Positions 49,573 through 58,240 of a stretch of 64,000 bases of DNA are shown in pieces. The notes beneath the pieces were generated by a model that did no database searches, had not been told where the DNA came from, and saw only the letters and a list, made by a program, of their open reading frames with translations. Source of the stretch: Streptomyces sp. Edi4 (GTDB lineage: Bacteria > Actinomycetota > Actinomycetes > Streptomycetales > Streptomycetaceae); the NCBI RefSeq assembly GCF_040253615.1, contig NZ_JBEJGY010000002.1:1-64000 (forward strand). The letters run 5' to 3'. A program made the position numbers and the translations under genes. Within the stretch, counting starts at the first letter, position 1. Each line of letters begins with the position of its first letter.

Positions 49573-50541
49573 ATGAAGCTCCCGTGGATGAGCCGCTCCG
49601 ACAAGAAGCAGTGGAAGAACGCTGCCACCTTCTCCGCCGTCGCCGAGCTGATGGCGTTATGGCTGGAGGGCAAGGTCGGCAGCTGGCCCGGCTACCAGCC
49701 CCGCTACGGACCCGACGAGGAGACCCTGCCCTACACCGGGGTCCTCGCCGCCGCCAACCGCGCCGGCTACCTGACCATCAGCAGCCAACCCGGCTTCGCC
49801 GGGCAGGGCTGCGACGGCAAGGACTGGCAGCAGCGTGCCGCTGTTGAAGGGTTCATTGCCGACCGGGCCCTGCTTCTTGCGTTGAGTGTGGCTGCGCAGG
49901 AGGCGGGTCTCGAGGTGCGGCTGCACAGCCTGCTCAACGAGTGGGGCAACGGTGCCGTGACCGTCACGACCCGCAGGGGTCTGCCGACCACCAGCTTCGG
50001 CAGGGCCCTGACCATCGGCGACCTCGACTTCATGTGGCGCGGCTGCGCCCCGGAAGCGGTCAACGCGATCGCCGGATCCCACTACGTGACGGTGGTGGAT
50101 CCCAAGTTCGGGCCGACCACGCGACTGTGGGAGGCCCTGGAGCAGGTCTCCACGCGCCCCGTTCCGCCCCCGCCGGCGGACGCGCCGAAGGTGCTCTGTT
50201 CCTGCGGGTGCACCGCGCTCGGGTGGCAGATCTGCGGCGACGGCTGCAACGGCGTCGTCGACCAGGACGACGGCCGCTGCCAGGCCTGCATCGACCCCAG
50301 CGTGATCATCGACTGGTCCAAGGTCTGCGACGGCGAAGAGAATGAGTGCGCCAACTGCGGCGCCCCCTACTTCTCCTCCCGGAAGTACTGCTCCACCGCG
50401 TGTGAGGACGCCGGTGCCTACGACGAGGACGACCTGGGTGGCGCTGACGCGCCCGTCGCGCCGCGCCCGGTGGGCCCGGCCTCCGACCCCTGGGCCAGCG
50501 CCTCGGCCTCCTCGTCCGGTTCCCACGACGCGCCGTTCTGA
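49573..50541 (+). CDS. DUF6919-like protein with Cys-rich C-terminus
   Basis: 322 residues from ATG 49573 with CAGGAG upstream. The N-terminal ~200 residues (MKLPWMSRSDKKQWKNAATF, ANRAGYLTISSQPGFAGQGC, WQQRAAVEGFIADRALLLAL) match an actinobacterial family I recall as DUF6919. The C-terminal part adds zinc-site patterns (LCSCGCTALGWQICGDGC; NECANCGAPYFSSRKYCSTA). No known activity. Confidence 0.7.
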   Translation: MKLPWMSRSDKKQWKNAATFSAVAELMALWLEGKVGSWPGYQPRYGPDEETLPYTGVLAAANRAGYLTISSQPGFAGQGCDGKDWQQRAAVEGFIADRALLLALSVAAQEAGLEVRLHSLLNEWGNGAVTVTTRRGLPTTSFGRALTIGDLDFMWRGCAPEAVNAIAGSHYVTVVDPKFGPTTRLWEALEQVSTRPVPPPPADAPKVLCSCGCTALGWQICGDGCNGVVDQDDGRCQACIDPSVIIDWSKVCDGEENECANCGAPYFSSRKYCSTACEDAGAYDEDDLGGADAPVAPRPVGPASDPWASASASSSGSHDAPF

Positions 50542-50630
50542 CCGCCTTCTGTGCCGCCCCGGCCCACGCCGGGACGGCGTGGTGGGTCCTCAACTCGGCC
50601 CTCTGCCGCAGCGAAGGAGCGTTCCCCCTG

Positions 50631-51014
50631 ATGGCGACCACAGAGCAGGAAGCCCGCCGAATCTTCGGTGACTACGTCGGCCCGCGCGAGATCGGCAAGG
50701 TCTACCGATCCGGCTACGGCGGCGAGCCCTACACGGTCCTCGGCATCACGTACGGCACTGAGGCCACCCGCGCGGCGATCGGCTGGGACAGCGGCTGGTC
50801 GATGACCGTCGTCGGTGACGACGGGCGCGTCCGTACGCACTGCACCCGCTGGGACGCGCGCCGCGACTCCGCCTGCCTGGACATCTGCCCGTGCCTGCAC
50901 CCGTACGCCGGGCACCACGACGCGGCCTGCCCGCACTGCGACTGCCCGCGCTTCGCGCAGCTGCGTACCACGAACCCGGGCGGCACGCAGCCCGCTGCCG
51001 CCCGCACGACCTGA
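50631..51014 (+). CDS. Hypothetical Cys/His-rich protein
   Basis: 127 residues from ATG 50631. The C-terminal half has a compact metal-site pattern (CLDICPCLHPYAGHHDAACP HCDCPRF). The N-terminus has a small alpha/beta domain (YTVLGITYGTEATRAAIGWD). Family unknown. Confidence 0.65.
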   Translation: MATTEQEARRIFGDYVGPREIGKVYRSGYGGEPYTVLGITYGTEATRAAIGWDSGWSMTVVGDDGRVRTHCTRWDARRDSACLDICPCLHPYAGHHDAACPHCDCPRFAQLRTTNPGGTQPAAARTT

Positions 51015-51078
51015 CGCACTTGATGGCCGGTCGCGCCGCGGCCGGCCTGTTCAACTCGGCACCTCACTGGAGGAGTTC

Positions 51079-51867
51079 ATGAGCAAGAAGCCGGTTGTCC
51101 ACTACATGGCGACCCTGCCCGACGGCACCGTCCTGGCCACGGACGGCGCCCATGTCGGCGAGCGCACGTCCGTCAACCTCGCCGCCCACGTTGGTGAGGT
51201 GATCGATCACCCCACCCCGGGACGGCGCTGGTACGACGAGAGCCCGTTCAGCTACTTCCGCTCCTACACCCGTCCCGGCGAGGTCCTGGAACGCGTGCCC
51301 CAGTGGCCGGCCCGTCTGTGGGTCGTCGAGCCGCTCGGAGAGACCGGCAACTGGGGCGGCGTCCACTACCCGTACTGGGTGCTGTCCCACCAGCTGCGCG
51401 TGGTGGAGGAGACCGAGATCTGGCGGGCTTTCGGCTCCCGCGGCGACAAGGTTCTCCGCCTCATCGCTCAGATGCCGGACCTCGCCCGCGAGTGGGTGGC
51501 CGAGTGGAGCGCCGATCCGGAGGCCACCCGCGAGCGCTACCGGCAGTGGCGTCGAACGGTCATCGGCTCGCCCTACCCGTCGAACCACATCACGGCGAAG
51601 TCCTGGTCGTCGCGCCGCGAGGCCGCACTCGACAAGGCCACCGAACTCGCCGACGCCGTCGTACGGGAGGCATGGGGCGAGACGGCCGTGAGTGACGAGG
51701 ACCTGGTGCTGCTGCAGACCCGCGCCTACGGCTTGGTCGCGGCCGAGATGTTCCAGGACCGGCTCTCCGACCACGACTTCCAGCGCGACCTGCTGAAGGT
51801 GCTGCGCGGCAAGCCCAACACCAGCGACCTGACCGGCGAGCACCGGCCCGCGCTGGTGCTCGCATAA
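51079..51867 (+). CDS. Hypothetical protein
   Basis: 262 residues from ATG 51079, with GGAGG five bases upstream. N-terminal part with VHYMATLPDGTVLATDGAHV and WPARLWVVEPLGETGNWGGV; C-terminal helical part with EWVAEWSADPEATRERYRQW and YGLVAAEMFQDRLSDHDFQR. I recognise no family. Typical accessory gene of actinobacterial plasmids. Confidence 0.65.
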   Translation: MSKKPVVHYMATLPDGTVLATDGAHVGERTSVNLAAHVGEVIDHPTPGRRWYDESPFSYFRSYTRPGEVLERVPQWPARLWVVEPLGETGNWGGVHYPYWVLSHQLRVVEETEIWRAFGSRGDKVLRLIAQMPDLAREWVAEWSADPEATRERYRQWRRTVIGSPYPSNHITAKSWSSRREAALDKATELADAVVREAWGETAVSDEDLVLLQTRAYGLVAAEMFQDRLSDHDFQRDLLKVLRGKPNTSDLTGEHRPALVLA

Positions 51868-51904
51868 CCAACTCACCCGGCACCACCGAGCGAAGGAGAA
51901 GCAC

Positions 51905-52393
51905 GTGACCGAGATCCTCGAACGCCCCACCACCCTCGCCGTCCCCGGCCTGGCTGCCGACGAGCCGCTCGCCGAGCTGCTGTCGATCGCGCTGGGCGCC
52001 GCGGGCCCGCTCGCCGCCGAGGAGCGCGAAGACGCGGTGACCGCCGCCCTGCACCACATCTACACCGAGTACCCGGACACGGTCGGCCAGGTCCAGGTCC
52101 TGGAGGCAACGGAGTGGCGCGGCATGCCCGCCCTGCGCGCTGCCGACCTGGCCCCGAGCGCGGTCGCCTACCTCGGGGCGGGGTTGTGGCTGCACCACAG
52201 CCTCGACATCCCCGAGGAGGAGCCCGCCCGCGACGTCCTCACCCTGATCGCCCCCTGCTCCTGCAGGGCGGGGTACGTGGAGTTCGAGCTCCAAGGCGAC
52301 ACGGACCTGGTCACCATCCTCACCGTGCTGAGCCGTGAGGAGCACACCGTGTGGCATCGCGGCGGCACCGCCTGCACCAGTACCCGCGCCTGA
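51905..52393 (+). CDS. Hypothetical protein, relative of 55891-56448
   Basis: 162 residues from GTG 51905 with GAAGGAG upstream. It shares the section VLTLIAPCSCRAGYVEFEL with the product at 55891 (VLTLIAPCVCGSYTEVEL) at a similar distance from the end. Both are acidic and helix-rich before that section. Role unknown. Confidence 0.65.
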   Translation: MTEILERPTTLAVPGLAADEPLAELLSIALGAAGPLAAEEREDAVTAALHHIYTEYPDTVGQVQVLEATEWRGMPALRAADLAPSAVAYLGAGLWLHHSLDIPEEEPARDVLTLIAPCSCRAGYVEFELQGDTDLVTILTVLSREEHTVWHRGGTACTSTRA

Positions 52394-52498
52394 CCGCCCC
52401 GCGGCCTCGACTGGTGGTGCCTCGCCCCGGACCCCCGGCGGGGCACCACCTCCCCTCCCCGTCCTCTTCCGGCTCTTTCGAAGGAGCAGCCCGCCCCG

Positions 52499-52816
52499 AT
52501 GAAGCCCGCCCTCGCCGTCGCCCCGCCCACCGGGCCGTGCGCGTTATCGACCGCGATCACCGACCGCGAGTCCGACCTGATCTGCGCGTTGATCGCCGCT
52601 ACCCGCCACCTCGAGCAGGCCCGCGACCGCGCTGTCACCCCGGACACGGAGGCCGCCCGCTACCCGCAGCCGATCACGGCCGCCGCCCTGCGCTCGCGCG
52701 TCCTGGGCAACGCCGACCGGCTCCGCCGCGCCCTGGATGACCTCACCGCCCCGTACGAGCAGACGGACCGCCCGCTGGAACTCACCGCCAACTACTCGGC
52801 CCTGCAAGGAGATTGA
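52499..52816 (+). CDS. Hypothetical helical protein
   Basis: 105 residues from ATG 52499 with GAAGGAG upstream. Starts MKPALAVAPPTGPCALSTAI; the core is two helices (ICALIAATRHLEQARDRAVT, RSRVLGNADRLRRALDDLTA). No family recognised. It ends three bases before the kinase-like gene. Confidence 0.65.
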   Translation: MKPALAVAPPTGPCALSTAITDRESDLICALIAATRHLEQARDRAVTPDTEAARYPQPITAAALRSRVLGNADRLRRALDDLTAPYEQTDRPLELTANYSALQGD

Positions 52817-52818
52817 GC

Positions 52819-53760
52819 ATGCCGCCGCTGGACACCAGCATCCCCGACCCGGCCGTCGTCGTGCTCATCGGCGCTGCCGGCGCGGGCAAGAGCTCGCTGG
52901 CCGCCACCTGGGAGCCCACCCAGGTCCTCTGCCTCGACCAGTACCGGGCGCTCGTCTCGGAAGGCGCCGGCGACCAGGACGCGACCGGCGACGCCGTGTT
53001 CGCCCTCCAGTGCGTTCTGGAGGCCCGCATGGAGCGCCGGCTGACGTCGGTGATCGACGCGACGAACACCACGGTCGAAGCCCGGATCGCGATCCTCAAG
53101 GCCGCCGCACGCTACAGCCAGCCCACCGTCGCGCTTCTCGTTCCCACCCCGCTTGACGTGTGCCTCGAGCGCAACAAGCGGCGCCCGGACGACCGCCGTG
53201 TCCCCGAGGAGGTGGTGCGCGCCCAGCACACCGCGATGACCGCCGCCGCGCCGGGCCTGCACGTCGAGGGCTTCGATCACGTCGTGTCCGCGCAGGACAT
53301 CGACCGGCTCCGCCCGCTGCTGCGCCGCGTCAGCAACCGCTGGCGCCGCGAACTCGGTCTGGACGGCAGCGCCGGCCTGGGCGACGAACTGCTGCTGCGC
53401 CGCTTCTTCGGCCCCGAGCTGGCCCGTCTGTTCACCTGGACGGACAACTCACCGCTCGCCGACGGCGACCGCATCGCCGAACTCGTCCTCGGCTCGGCCC
53501 GGCTCACCCTCGCCTTCCGCCAGGACGTCGACGACACCGGCGACTTCGGCTTCGACGCGATGGTGCCCTGCCCCACGGAGGACTGCCCCGGCCCCGCCTG
53601 GGTGCCCGTGTTCAGCCAGAGCGACCTGCTCAAGGCTCACCTCGGTCACCTCGACGACGACGAGGACCTTCAGTGCCCGCGCTGCGAGGCCTTCACCGCC
53701 CTGGACGACGCCACCGAGGACGAGGACGGCGAGGCGTACGCGGAGGTGATGGTCCGATGA
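52819..53760 (+). CDS. Polynucleotide-kinase-like P-loop protein
   Basis: 313 residues from ATG 52819, nine bases after AAGGAG (TTG 52813 is possible). The P-loop is GAAGAGKSS at residues 18-26. VIDATNTTVEARIAILKAAA and LLVPTPLDVCLERNKRRPDD fit the AAA_33 / polynucleotide kinase pattern, in which Asp and the later Arg act in phosphate transfer. A zinc pattern (CPTEDCPGP; CPRCEAF) lies near the end. It might act on nucleic acid ends or tRNA. The stop overlaps the next gene. Confidence 0.75.
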   Translation: MPPLDTSIPDPAVVVLIGAAGAGKSSLAATWEPTQVLCLDQYRALVSEGAGDQDATGDAVFALQCVLEARMERRLTSVIDATNTTVEARIAILKAAARYSQPTVALLVPTPLDVCLERNKRRPDDRRVPEEVVRAQHTAMTAAAPGLHVEGFDHVVSAQDIDRLRPLLRRVSNRWRRELGLDGSAGLGDELLLRRFFGPELARLFTWTDNSPLADGDRIAELVLGSARLTLAFRQDVDDTGDFGFDAMVPCPTEDCPGPAWVPVFSQSDLLKAHLGHLDDDEDLQCPRCEAFTALDDATEDEDGEAYAEVMVR

Positions 53761-54131
53761 CCCAGCACCTGGCCCTCGACCCCGTCGAACGCCTCGCTGA
53801 CGTCCTGCGCCGCCACCTCGGCGACACCTGGATCCCGACCATGGGCCCGGGCGCCCCGGCTGTGGTCCTCACCCAGCACGGCACTAACCGCACGGTCGCC
53901 GCCGACCCCGACCCCGAGACCGGCCGCATCACGCTGCAGGCGTCTGCTAGCGACGACCCGGTCACGCCCACCGCCCTCTACACCGCCGACCTGACCGGCC
54001 ACCGCGACCTCGTCGACTGGCTGTCGGTCGGCGACCTCACCGAGGCGAGCGCGGTCATGGCGCAGGCCCTGCGCACCCTCCTCGCCCAGTTCACCCCGTC
54101 CCACCGACCCCAGGGAGGCGATGACGTGTGA
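53757..54131 (+). CDS. Hypothetical protein
   Basis: 124 residues from ATG 53757 (ATGA overlap). It has LADVLRRHLGDTWIPTMGPG and a beta-rich middle (AVVLTQHGTNRTVAADPDPE), then a helical end. No family recognised. Translational coupling to the kinase-like gene and to the next gene suggests shared expression. Confidence 0.65.
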   Translation: MTQHLALDPVERLADVLRRHLGDTWIPTMGPGAPAVVLTQHGTNRTVAADPDPETGRITLQASASDDPVTPTALYTADLTGHRDLVDWLSVGDLTEASAVMAQALRTLLAQFTPSHRPQGGDDV

Positions 54132-54592
54132 GCGTCATCGGACAAGAAGAAGGCATCGAGCACGGCACGGTCAAGGGCTACCGGCAGCACACCTACCGCA
54201 AGGTGTCCGCCACCGAGGAGTGCGGATGCCTGCCCGCGCTGCGCGAGTACAACGCGAACCGGCCCGGCAAGGGCACCTCCGGGAAGACGGCCGCGAAGAA
54301 GAGGCCGACCGCGGCCGCCGCGCAGCAGGAGTGGAACGGCGGTCAGCTGCGCGGCGCCGCCCGCCCGGAGGCGAACCTGCCCGTCGGCGCCGACTGCCCG
54401 GTGCCGGACTGCGGACGCGACGCCGCCGGCCTGGCGCCCGCCGAGCGCGGCTGGGTCCGCATCCAGGTCAACGGCTCCCGCGACCCGGCCCGCGACTACT
54501 GCTCCGGCTCGTGCGCCACGTTCGGCATCGCGCTCGCCGAGCTCCGCATGGCCGACCCGGAGTCCACCCCGCGGCTGGCGGTCTCCGCATGA
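54128..54592 (+). CDS. Hypothetical Cys-containing protein
   Basis: 154 residues from GTG 54128, overlapping the previous stop. GYRQHTYRKVSATEECGCLP and DCPVPDCGRDAAG carry paired Cys. The middle is basic (KGTSGKTAAKKRPTAAAAQQ), suggesting nucleic acid contact. Ends in an overlap with the next start. Confidence 0.65.
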   Translation: MSVIGQEEGIEHGTVKGYRQHTYRKVSATEECGCLPALREYNANRPGKGTSGKTAAKKRPTAAAAQQEWNGGQLRGAARPEANLPVGADCPVPDCGRDAAGLAPAERGWVRIQVNGSRDPARDYCSGSCATFGIALAELRMADPESTPRLAVSA

Positions 54593-54867
54593 GCGCGCAC
54601 CAGGACGCAGCGGTGCGGCCGGAACAGACAGCCGCATGGGACCAGGCCGAGTTCCGGTGCGGCCGGTGCGGCGCCGTCCGTACGGCCACCACCCCGGACG
54701 CGTACACGAAGACCATCGCCGCCCACCGCGACGCGCACCTCGTGCTGGACCGGCTCAACCCGATCGAGCGGGACGGTCTCGTGTCGATCCTGCGCACGGT
54801 GCTTGCCGCGCCCGAGCTCGGGACCGAGGTCCTGGCCGTCGTCGACGCACCGCCGCAGCCGATCTGA
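54589..54867 (+). CDS. Small zinc-ribbon-like protein
   Basis: 92 residues from ATG 54589. FRCGRCGAVRTATTPDAYTK has a CxxC knuckle; AHRDAHLVLDRLNPIERDG follows with two His, so a C2H2-like site is possible. Family unknown. It is the last gene of a four-gene overlapping set starting at 52819. Confidence 0.65.
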   Translation: MSAHQDAAVRPEQTAAWDQAEFRCGRCGAVRTATTPDAYTKTIAAHRDAHLVLDRLNPIERDGLVSILRTVLAAPELGTEVLAVVDAPPQPI

Positions 54868-54879
54868 CGGCTCCCCGTG

Positions 54880-54921
54880 CCGCCCCGCCGATCCGGCGGG
54901 GCGACGCGGAGGACCGGACAG
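54880..54921. repeat. Intergenic hairpin with ACCGGACAG tail, copy 4
   Basis: GCCCCGCC and GGCGGGGC form the stem around GATCC. GACCGGACAG follows at 54912-54921. Confidence 0.6.
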
Positions 54922-54956
54922 CCCCGGCCCGCCCCCTGTTCCTGAAGGAGACCGTC

Positions 54957-55787
54957 GTGCCCCTGCCCTCCTCCACGCTCCGCACCGTCGGCGAGAGCCT
55001 GCTCGACAGCGTGAACACTGTCGGCGGCGTCGCGGCCGGCACCGTCGTCGGCCGCTGGGCCCACGCCCGCACCAGCGACCGGGGCGGCTCAACCAGCCGC
55101 CTCGCCACGGCGGTTGCCGCCGGACTGGCCGCCGCACTCGTTACCGACGCGATCCTCGACGCGGCCCTGGGGCCGTGGCGCCGCGAGCTCCGCACGGGCC
55201 CCCACCGCAGCAGCGAGGGTGAACTGCGCACCCACGTCGCACGCTCGGCCAGCGCGGACGCCGCATCGTCGGCCGCCTACCGCTGGGCGCTCGGCGCCGT
55301 CCGGGAGAACAACCCGCTCAGCAGCCCCGAGCTGTGGCGTGGCCACGAGGACGGCACCGCCACCTACTACCTGGCCCCCGGCCAGTACCTGCGCTACCAG
55401 CCCGACCACCAGGACGTCGGCACGAACCGGTCGGCTGGCTGGGAGCAGCAGTACACGCTGGAAACCGGCGAGGGCACCATCGTCCTGGCCGGCCCGGCGC
55501 AGCTGCTCGCTCTCCTCTACCCCGAGCCCGAGCCGGAGCCGGAGCTCGGTGAGGGCGAACTGGCGGCGGACACCTCCGCGTCCCTCTCCGACACCCCGTC
55601 GTACGAGCACTCCTCGGAGCTGATCGAGCTCGTGGACGCCGCACTGGACGAGGACGACGGCACGGGCGCGAGCGTCACCGCCATGGCCATTCAGGAGCGG
55701 GCTGCCGCCGCGGGGCTCCCCGACGTGCCGTTCGAGGCAGTGGTCGACGTCGTCGGCGCCCGCCTGCACCACCGCGATAACAGCTGA
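54957..55787 (+). CDS. Hypothetical protein with membrane-like segment
   Basis: 276 residues from GTG 54957 with GAAGGAG upstream. A short hydrophobic N-terminal part (LATAVAAGLAAALVTDAILD) precedes a soluble domain (GHEDGTATYYLAPGQYLRYQ). The C-terminus is acidic (PEPEPEPELGEGELAADTSA). Family unknown. Confidence 0.65.
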   Translation: MPLPSSTLRTVGESLLDSVNTVGGVAAGTVVGRWAHARTSDRGGSTSRLATAVAAGLAAALVTDAILDAALGPWRRELRTGPHRSSEGELRTHVARSASADAASSAAYRWALGAVRENNPLSSPELWRGHEDGTATYYLAPGQYLRYQPDHQDVGTNRSAGWEQQYTLETGEGTIVLAGPAQLLALLYPEPEPEPELGEGELAADTSASLSDTPSYEHSSELIELVDAALDEDDGTGASVTAMAIQERAAAAGLPDVPFEAVVDVVGARLHHRDNS

Positions 55788-55800
55788 CGGCGCCCCTGTG

Positions 55801-55853
55801 CCGCCCCGGCCCCGCCCACACGGGGGGCCGGGGCGGCGCGGAGGGCCGGACAG
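55801..55853. repeat. Intergenic hairpin with CCGGACAG tail, copy 5
   Basis: GCCGCCCCGGCCCC and GGGGCCGGGGCGGC form a long stem; CCGGACAG follows at 55846-55853. Confidence 0.65.
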
Positions 55854-55890
55854 ACGCCGGCCGCACCCGGATCGAAGGAGACCCTCCCCC

Positions 55891-56448
55891 ATGTCCATCC
55901 TCCCGTTCAGCCCTCCGATACAGCACGATCGCCCCGGCGCCGACGCTGAGCTGCCGATCGTTGCACTCCACCAGCGCGTGCAGGACTTTGACCTGTCCGA
56001 GCGGGCCCGCGAGCGCGACGAGGAACTCGCCTTCCAGACCGTCCTCAACGTCGACGCGGTCCTCACCGGCAGCTTTCGCGACACCCTCGACCCCGTCGTC
56101 CAGGCGATGGCCTGGACCGGCTACCCGCCCCTCGAGGACAACGAGCTGATGGCCTCGGCCATCACCCACCTCGGCACCGTCGACGGCGTACGGGGATGGT
56201 GGCTGCACTACACCCGCCACCCCGAGACCGTGGAGCACGACGACCTGGTCCACGTCCTCACCCTCATCGCACCGTGCGTGTGCGGCAGCTACACCGAGGT
56301 CGAGCTGGTCGACGAGGACGCGCTCATTGTGCTCCTGGACGAGCTCGACACCCCGCCCGGCGCCCCGATCGCATGCGACCCGCAGCTGCGGATCCGCCGC
56401 ACCAGCTACGCCGACACCCGCCACGCCAACCTCGAACCCCCGTGGTGA
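55891..56448 (+). CDS. Hypothetical protein, relative of 51905-52393
   Basis: 185 residues from ATG 55891, with GAAGGAG upstream. Shares VLTLIAPCVCGSYTEVEL with the earlier gene and has a similar overall plan (ELMASAITHLGTVDGVRGWW before it). Stop overlaps the next start. No function known. Confidence 0.65.
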   Translation: MSILPFSPPIQHDRPGADAELPIVALHQRVQDFDLSERARERDEELAFQTVLNVDAVLTGSFRDTLDPVVQAMAWTGYPPLEDNELMASAITHLGTVDGVRGWWLHYTRHPETVEHDDLVHVLTLIAPCVCGSYTEVELVDEDALIVLLDELDTPPGAPIACDPQLRIRRTSYADTRHANLEPPW

Positions 56449-56696
56449 GCCTCATGGCGCACTACGACCCCTGGCTGGTGACCGTCACGCTCCTGGACGC
56501 CGCCGGCACCCGCCACTCCTACGTCATCAAGGACGACGTGCCCTTGAGTGAGGCCCGCCGACTCGGGCTCAGCCGCGCCGAGTCCGAGGCAGAGCAGGCC
56601 GTCCGCGGCGGCGCACGGATCGACCTCGGCACGGTCGAGGTCCTGGAGATCAACGAAGCGGTCCGGAAGAACACCCTGCGCTTCGACATCACGTGA
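56445..56696 (+). CDS. Small hypothetical protein
   Basis: 83 residues from GTG 56445 (overlap) or ATG 56454. LVTVTLLDAAGTRHSYVIKD is a beta start and ARRLGLSRAESEAEQAVRGG a helix. No family recognised. Confidence 0.6.
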   Translation: MSLMAHYDPWLVTVTLLDAAGTRHSYVIKDDVPLSEARRLGLSRAESEAEQAVRGGARIDLGTVEVLEINEAVRKNTLRFDIT

Positions 56697-56787
56697 ATTC
56701 GCCCCGGAGCGGCCGCACTTGGCCTCGAAAACCGTCGGCCGCCCCGGGCCCACCCCAGCTCGTACCAGACGAGAGGAGTACCACCCC

Positions 56788-57492
56788 ATGATGCCGTTCC
56801 GTCTCTCCGTTGCGCAGCCCCTCGCCGTGTTCACGGCGGCTGCCGTGCCGACCACGCTGTGGATCGCCGACGGCGTCCTGATGCGCCGCAAGCTGCAGGC
56901 CGAGCGCCTCAAGCTGCAGGCCGCGCGCCGCGACCCGGTCACCGGGCTGCACGGCCGCGACGGCTACACCCACCGCGCCACCGACCTCGTCCGCCGCTAC
57001 GGCGACCACAGCCTGGTTGTCTTCCTCGACATGGCCGGCTTCAAGAAGGTCAACGACACCTTCGGGCACGACGCCGGCAATGAGGTCCTCGCCGCGACCG
57101 GCCAGCGCCTCGAGCAGTGGGCCGGGAAGCACGGTGTCGCGGCCCGCCTGTACGGCGACGAGTTCGCGGCCGCCGCCCGCATCCCCGCCCAGCGTCGTCC
57201 GATCCGCCTCGCCCAGCTACACCACCTTGTGCACCAGCCCGTCCGCGTCGGCGACCGGCACGTCGACGTCGCCGTGTCGATCGGCGCGGCCAGCCCCAGC
57301 GACCTGAACACCAAGGAGCTGGCCCGGCTGCTGCGGGCGGCCGACGGCGCCATGTACGAGCACAAGCAGGAGCGCCACGGCGACTTCCGGATCGCCACGA
57401 CCGCGCACATGAACGGGCCCATGGTCAACGGCCGCAGTCTCGGCCGGTCCGGCACCGGCACCAGCACCGCGCCGAGCGCCGTCGCGGCCTGA
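56788..57492 (+). CDS. GGDEF-domain protein with YGDEF active-site variant
   Basis: 234 residues from ATG 56788 with GAGAGGAG upstream. One N-terminal membrane span (about 8-30) is followed by the GGDEF domain: RRDPVTGLHGRDGYTHRATD, LVVFLDMAGFKKVNDTFGHD, AARLYGDEFAAAA. The first Gly of GGDEF is Tyr. DPVTGLxxR, the D-x-x-x-FK-x-x-ND-x-x-GHxxG motif and DEF are intact. Diguanylate cyclases make c-di-GMP, which in Streptomyces controls development through BldD. Activity of this variant is uncertain. Confidence 0.85.
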   Translation: MMPFRLSVAQPLAVFTAAAVPTTLWIADGVLMRRKLQAERLKLQAARRDPVTGLHGRDGYTHRATDLVRRYGDHSLVVFLDMAGFKKVNDTFGHDAGNEVLAATGQRLEQWAGKHGVAARLYGDEFAAAARIPAQRRPIRLAQLHHLVHQPVRVGDRHVDVAVSIGAASPSDLNTKELARLLRAADGAMYEHKQERHGDFRIATTAHMNGPMVNGRSLGRSGTGTSTAPSAVAA

Positions 57493-57587
57493 GCACGCAC
57501 ACGACAAAGAGGCGGCCCAACTGCCACGTAAGCGCCGCCCCTTGCACGTCCGGCACGTCCCGTTCCCGAACGACCGTAAGGACCATC

Positions 57588-57875
57588 ATGGCCCACTCCC
57601 CCGCCCTGACCACCCGCACTGCGACCGCCGCCAGAATGCGGGCGATCGGCGCCCGTCGCCCCCTGCCCGCCCACGGCCGCGACTTCGTCTGCGCGCGCTG
57701 CGACGCCTGCTGGACCGGCGCCGAGCGCGACTGCTTCCACTGCGGACTGCCCGCCACCGCCGAGTACACCCACCCCGGCATGGCCCTGCAGGTCCTGCTC
57801 CACACCGTCGGCCGCCCCGCCACCCTGCCGCAGCACGCCACGGCGGCCTGCACGGAGCAGGAGAGTCTCCGGTGA
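57588..57875 (+). CDS. Small zinc-finger-like protein
   Basis: 95 residues from ATG 57588. FVCARCDACWTGAERDCFHC contains four or five Cys in two pairs, a zinc-ribbon pattern. Its stop overlaps the WhiB-like gene by four bases, so the two are probably coupled. Confidence 0.7.
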   Translation: MAHSPALTTRTATAARMRAIGARRPLPAHGRDFVCARCDACWTGAERDCFHCGLPATAEYTHPGMALQVLLHTVGRPATLPQHATAACTEQESLR

Positions 57876-58240
57876 CCGCCGCGCCGCCCCAGATCATCAC
57901 CGACGCCATCGTCCCCCGACCCCCGCTGAGCGGCACCGAGCCGTGCGCCACCGGCGAGGAGGAGTTCTTCCACGCCAGCTACGCGATCAACCAGCCTGCG
58001 GTGAAGAACGCGCTGCGCGCCTGCCGCCGCTGCCCGCTCACCGCCGAGTGCCGCATCTGGGCCATCGCCAACCCGGACCTGACCCCGGCCGGCATCTACG
58101 GCGCCACCACCCCGCGCCAGCGCAGGGCCGACCGCCACCAGCTGATCAACCGGCTCGGCGACGGTCCGGCGTACGAGCGGGTGCTGCGCCGCGCCTACGC
58201 CGCCAACGTCGCCTGGCGCACCCAGGGCGGTGCCCGGTGA
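57872..58240 (+). CDS. WhiB-like iron-sulphur regulator
   Basis: 122 residues from GTG 57872. The four Cys of the Wbl cluster are visible (EPCATGEEEFF; ACRRCPLTAEC), followed by the turn region AGIYGATTPRQRRADRHQLI, the equivalent of GVWGG plus the basic tail. Wbl proteins bind [4Fe-4S] and work with the principal sigma factor. Plasmid-borne copies are common in actinobacteria. Regulon unknown. Confidence 0.85.
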   Translation: MTAAPPQIITDAIVPRPPLSGTEPCATGEEEFFHASYAINQPAVKNALRACRRCPLTAECRIWAIANPDLTPAGIYGATTPRQRRADRHQLINRLGDGPAYERVLRRAYAANVAWRTQGGAR

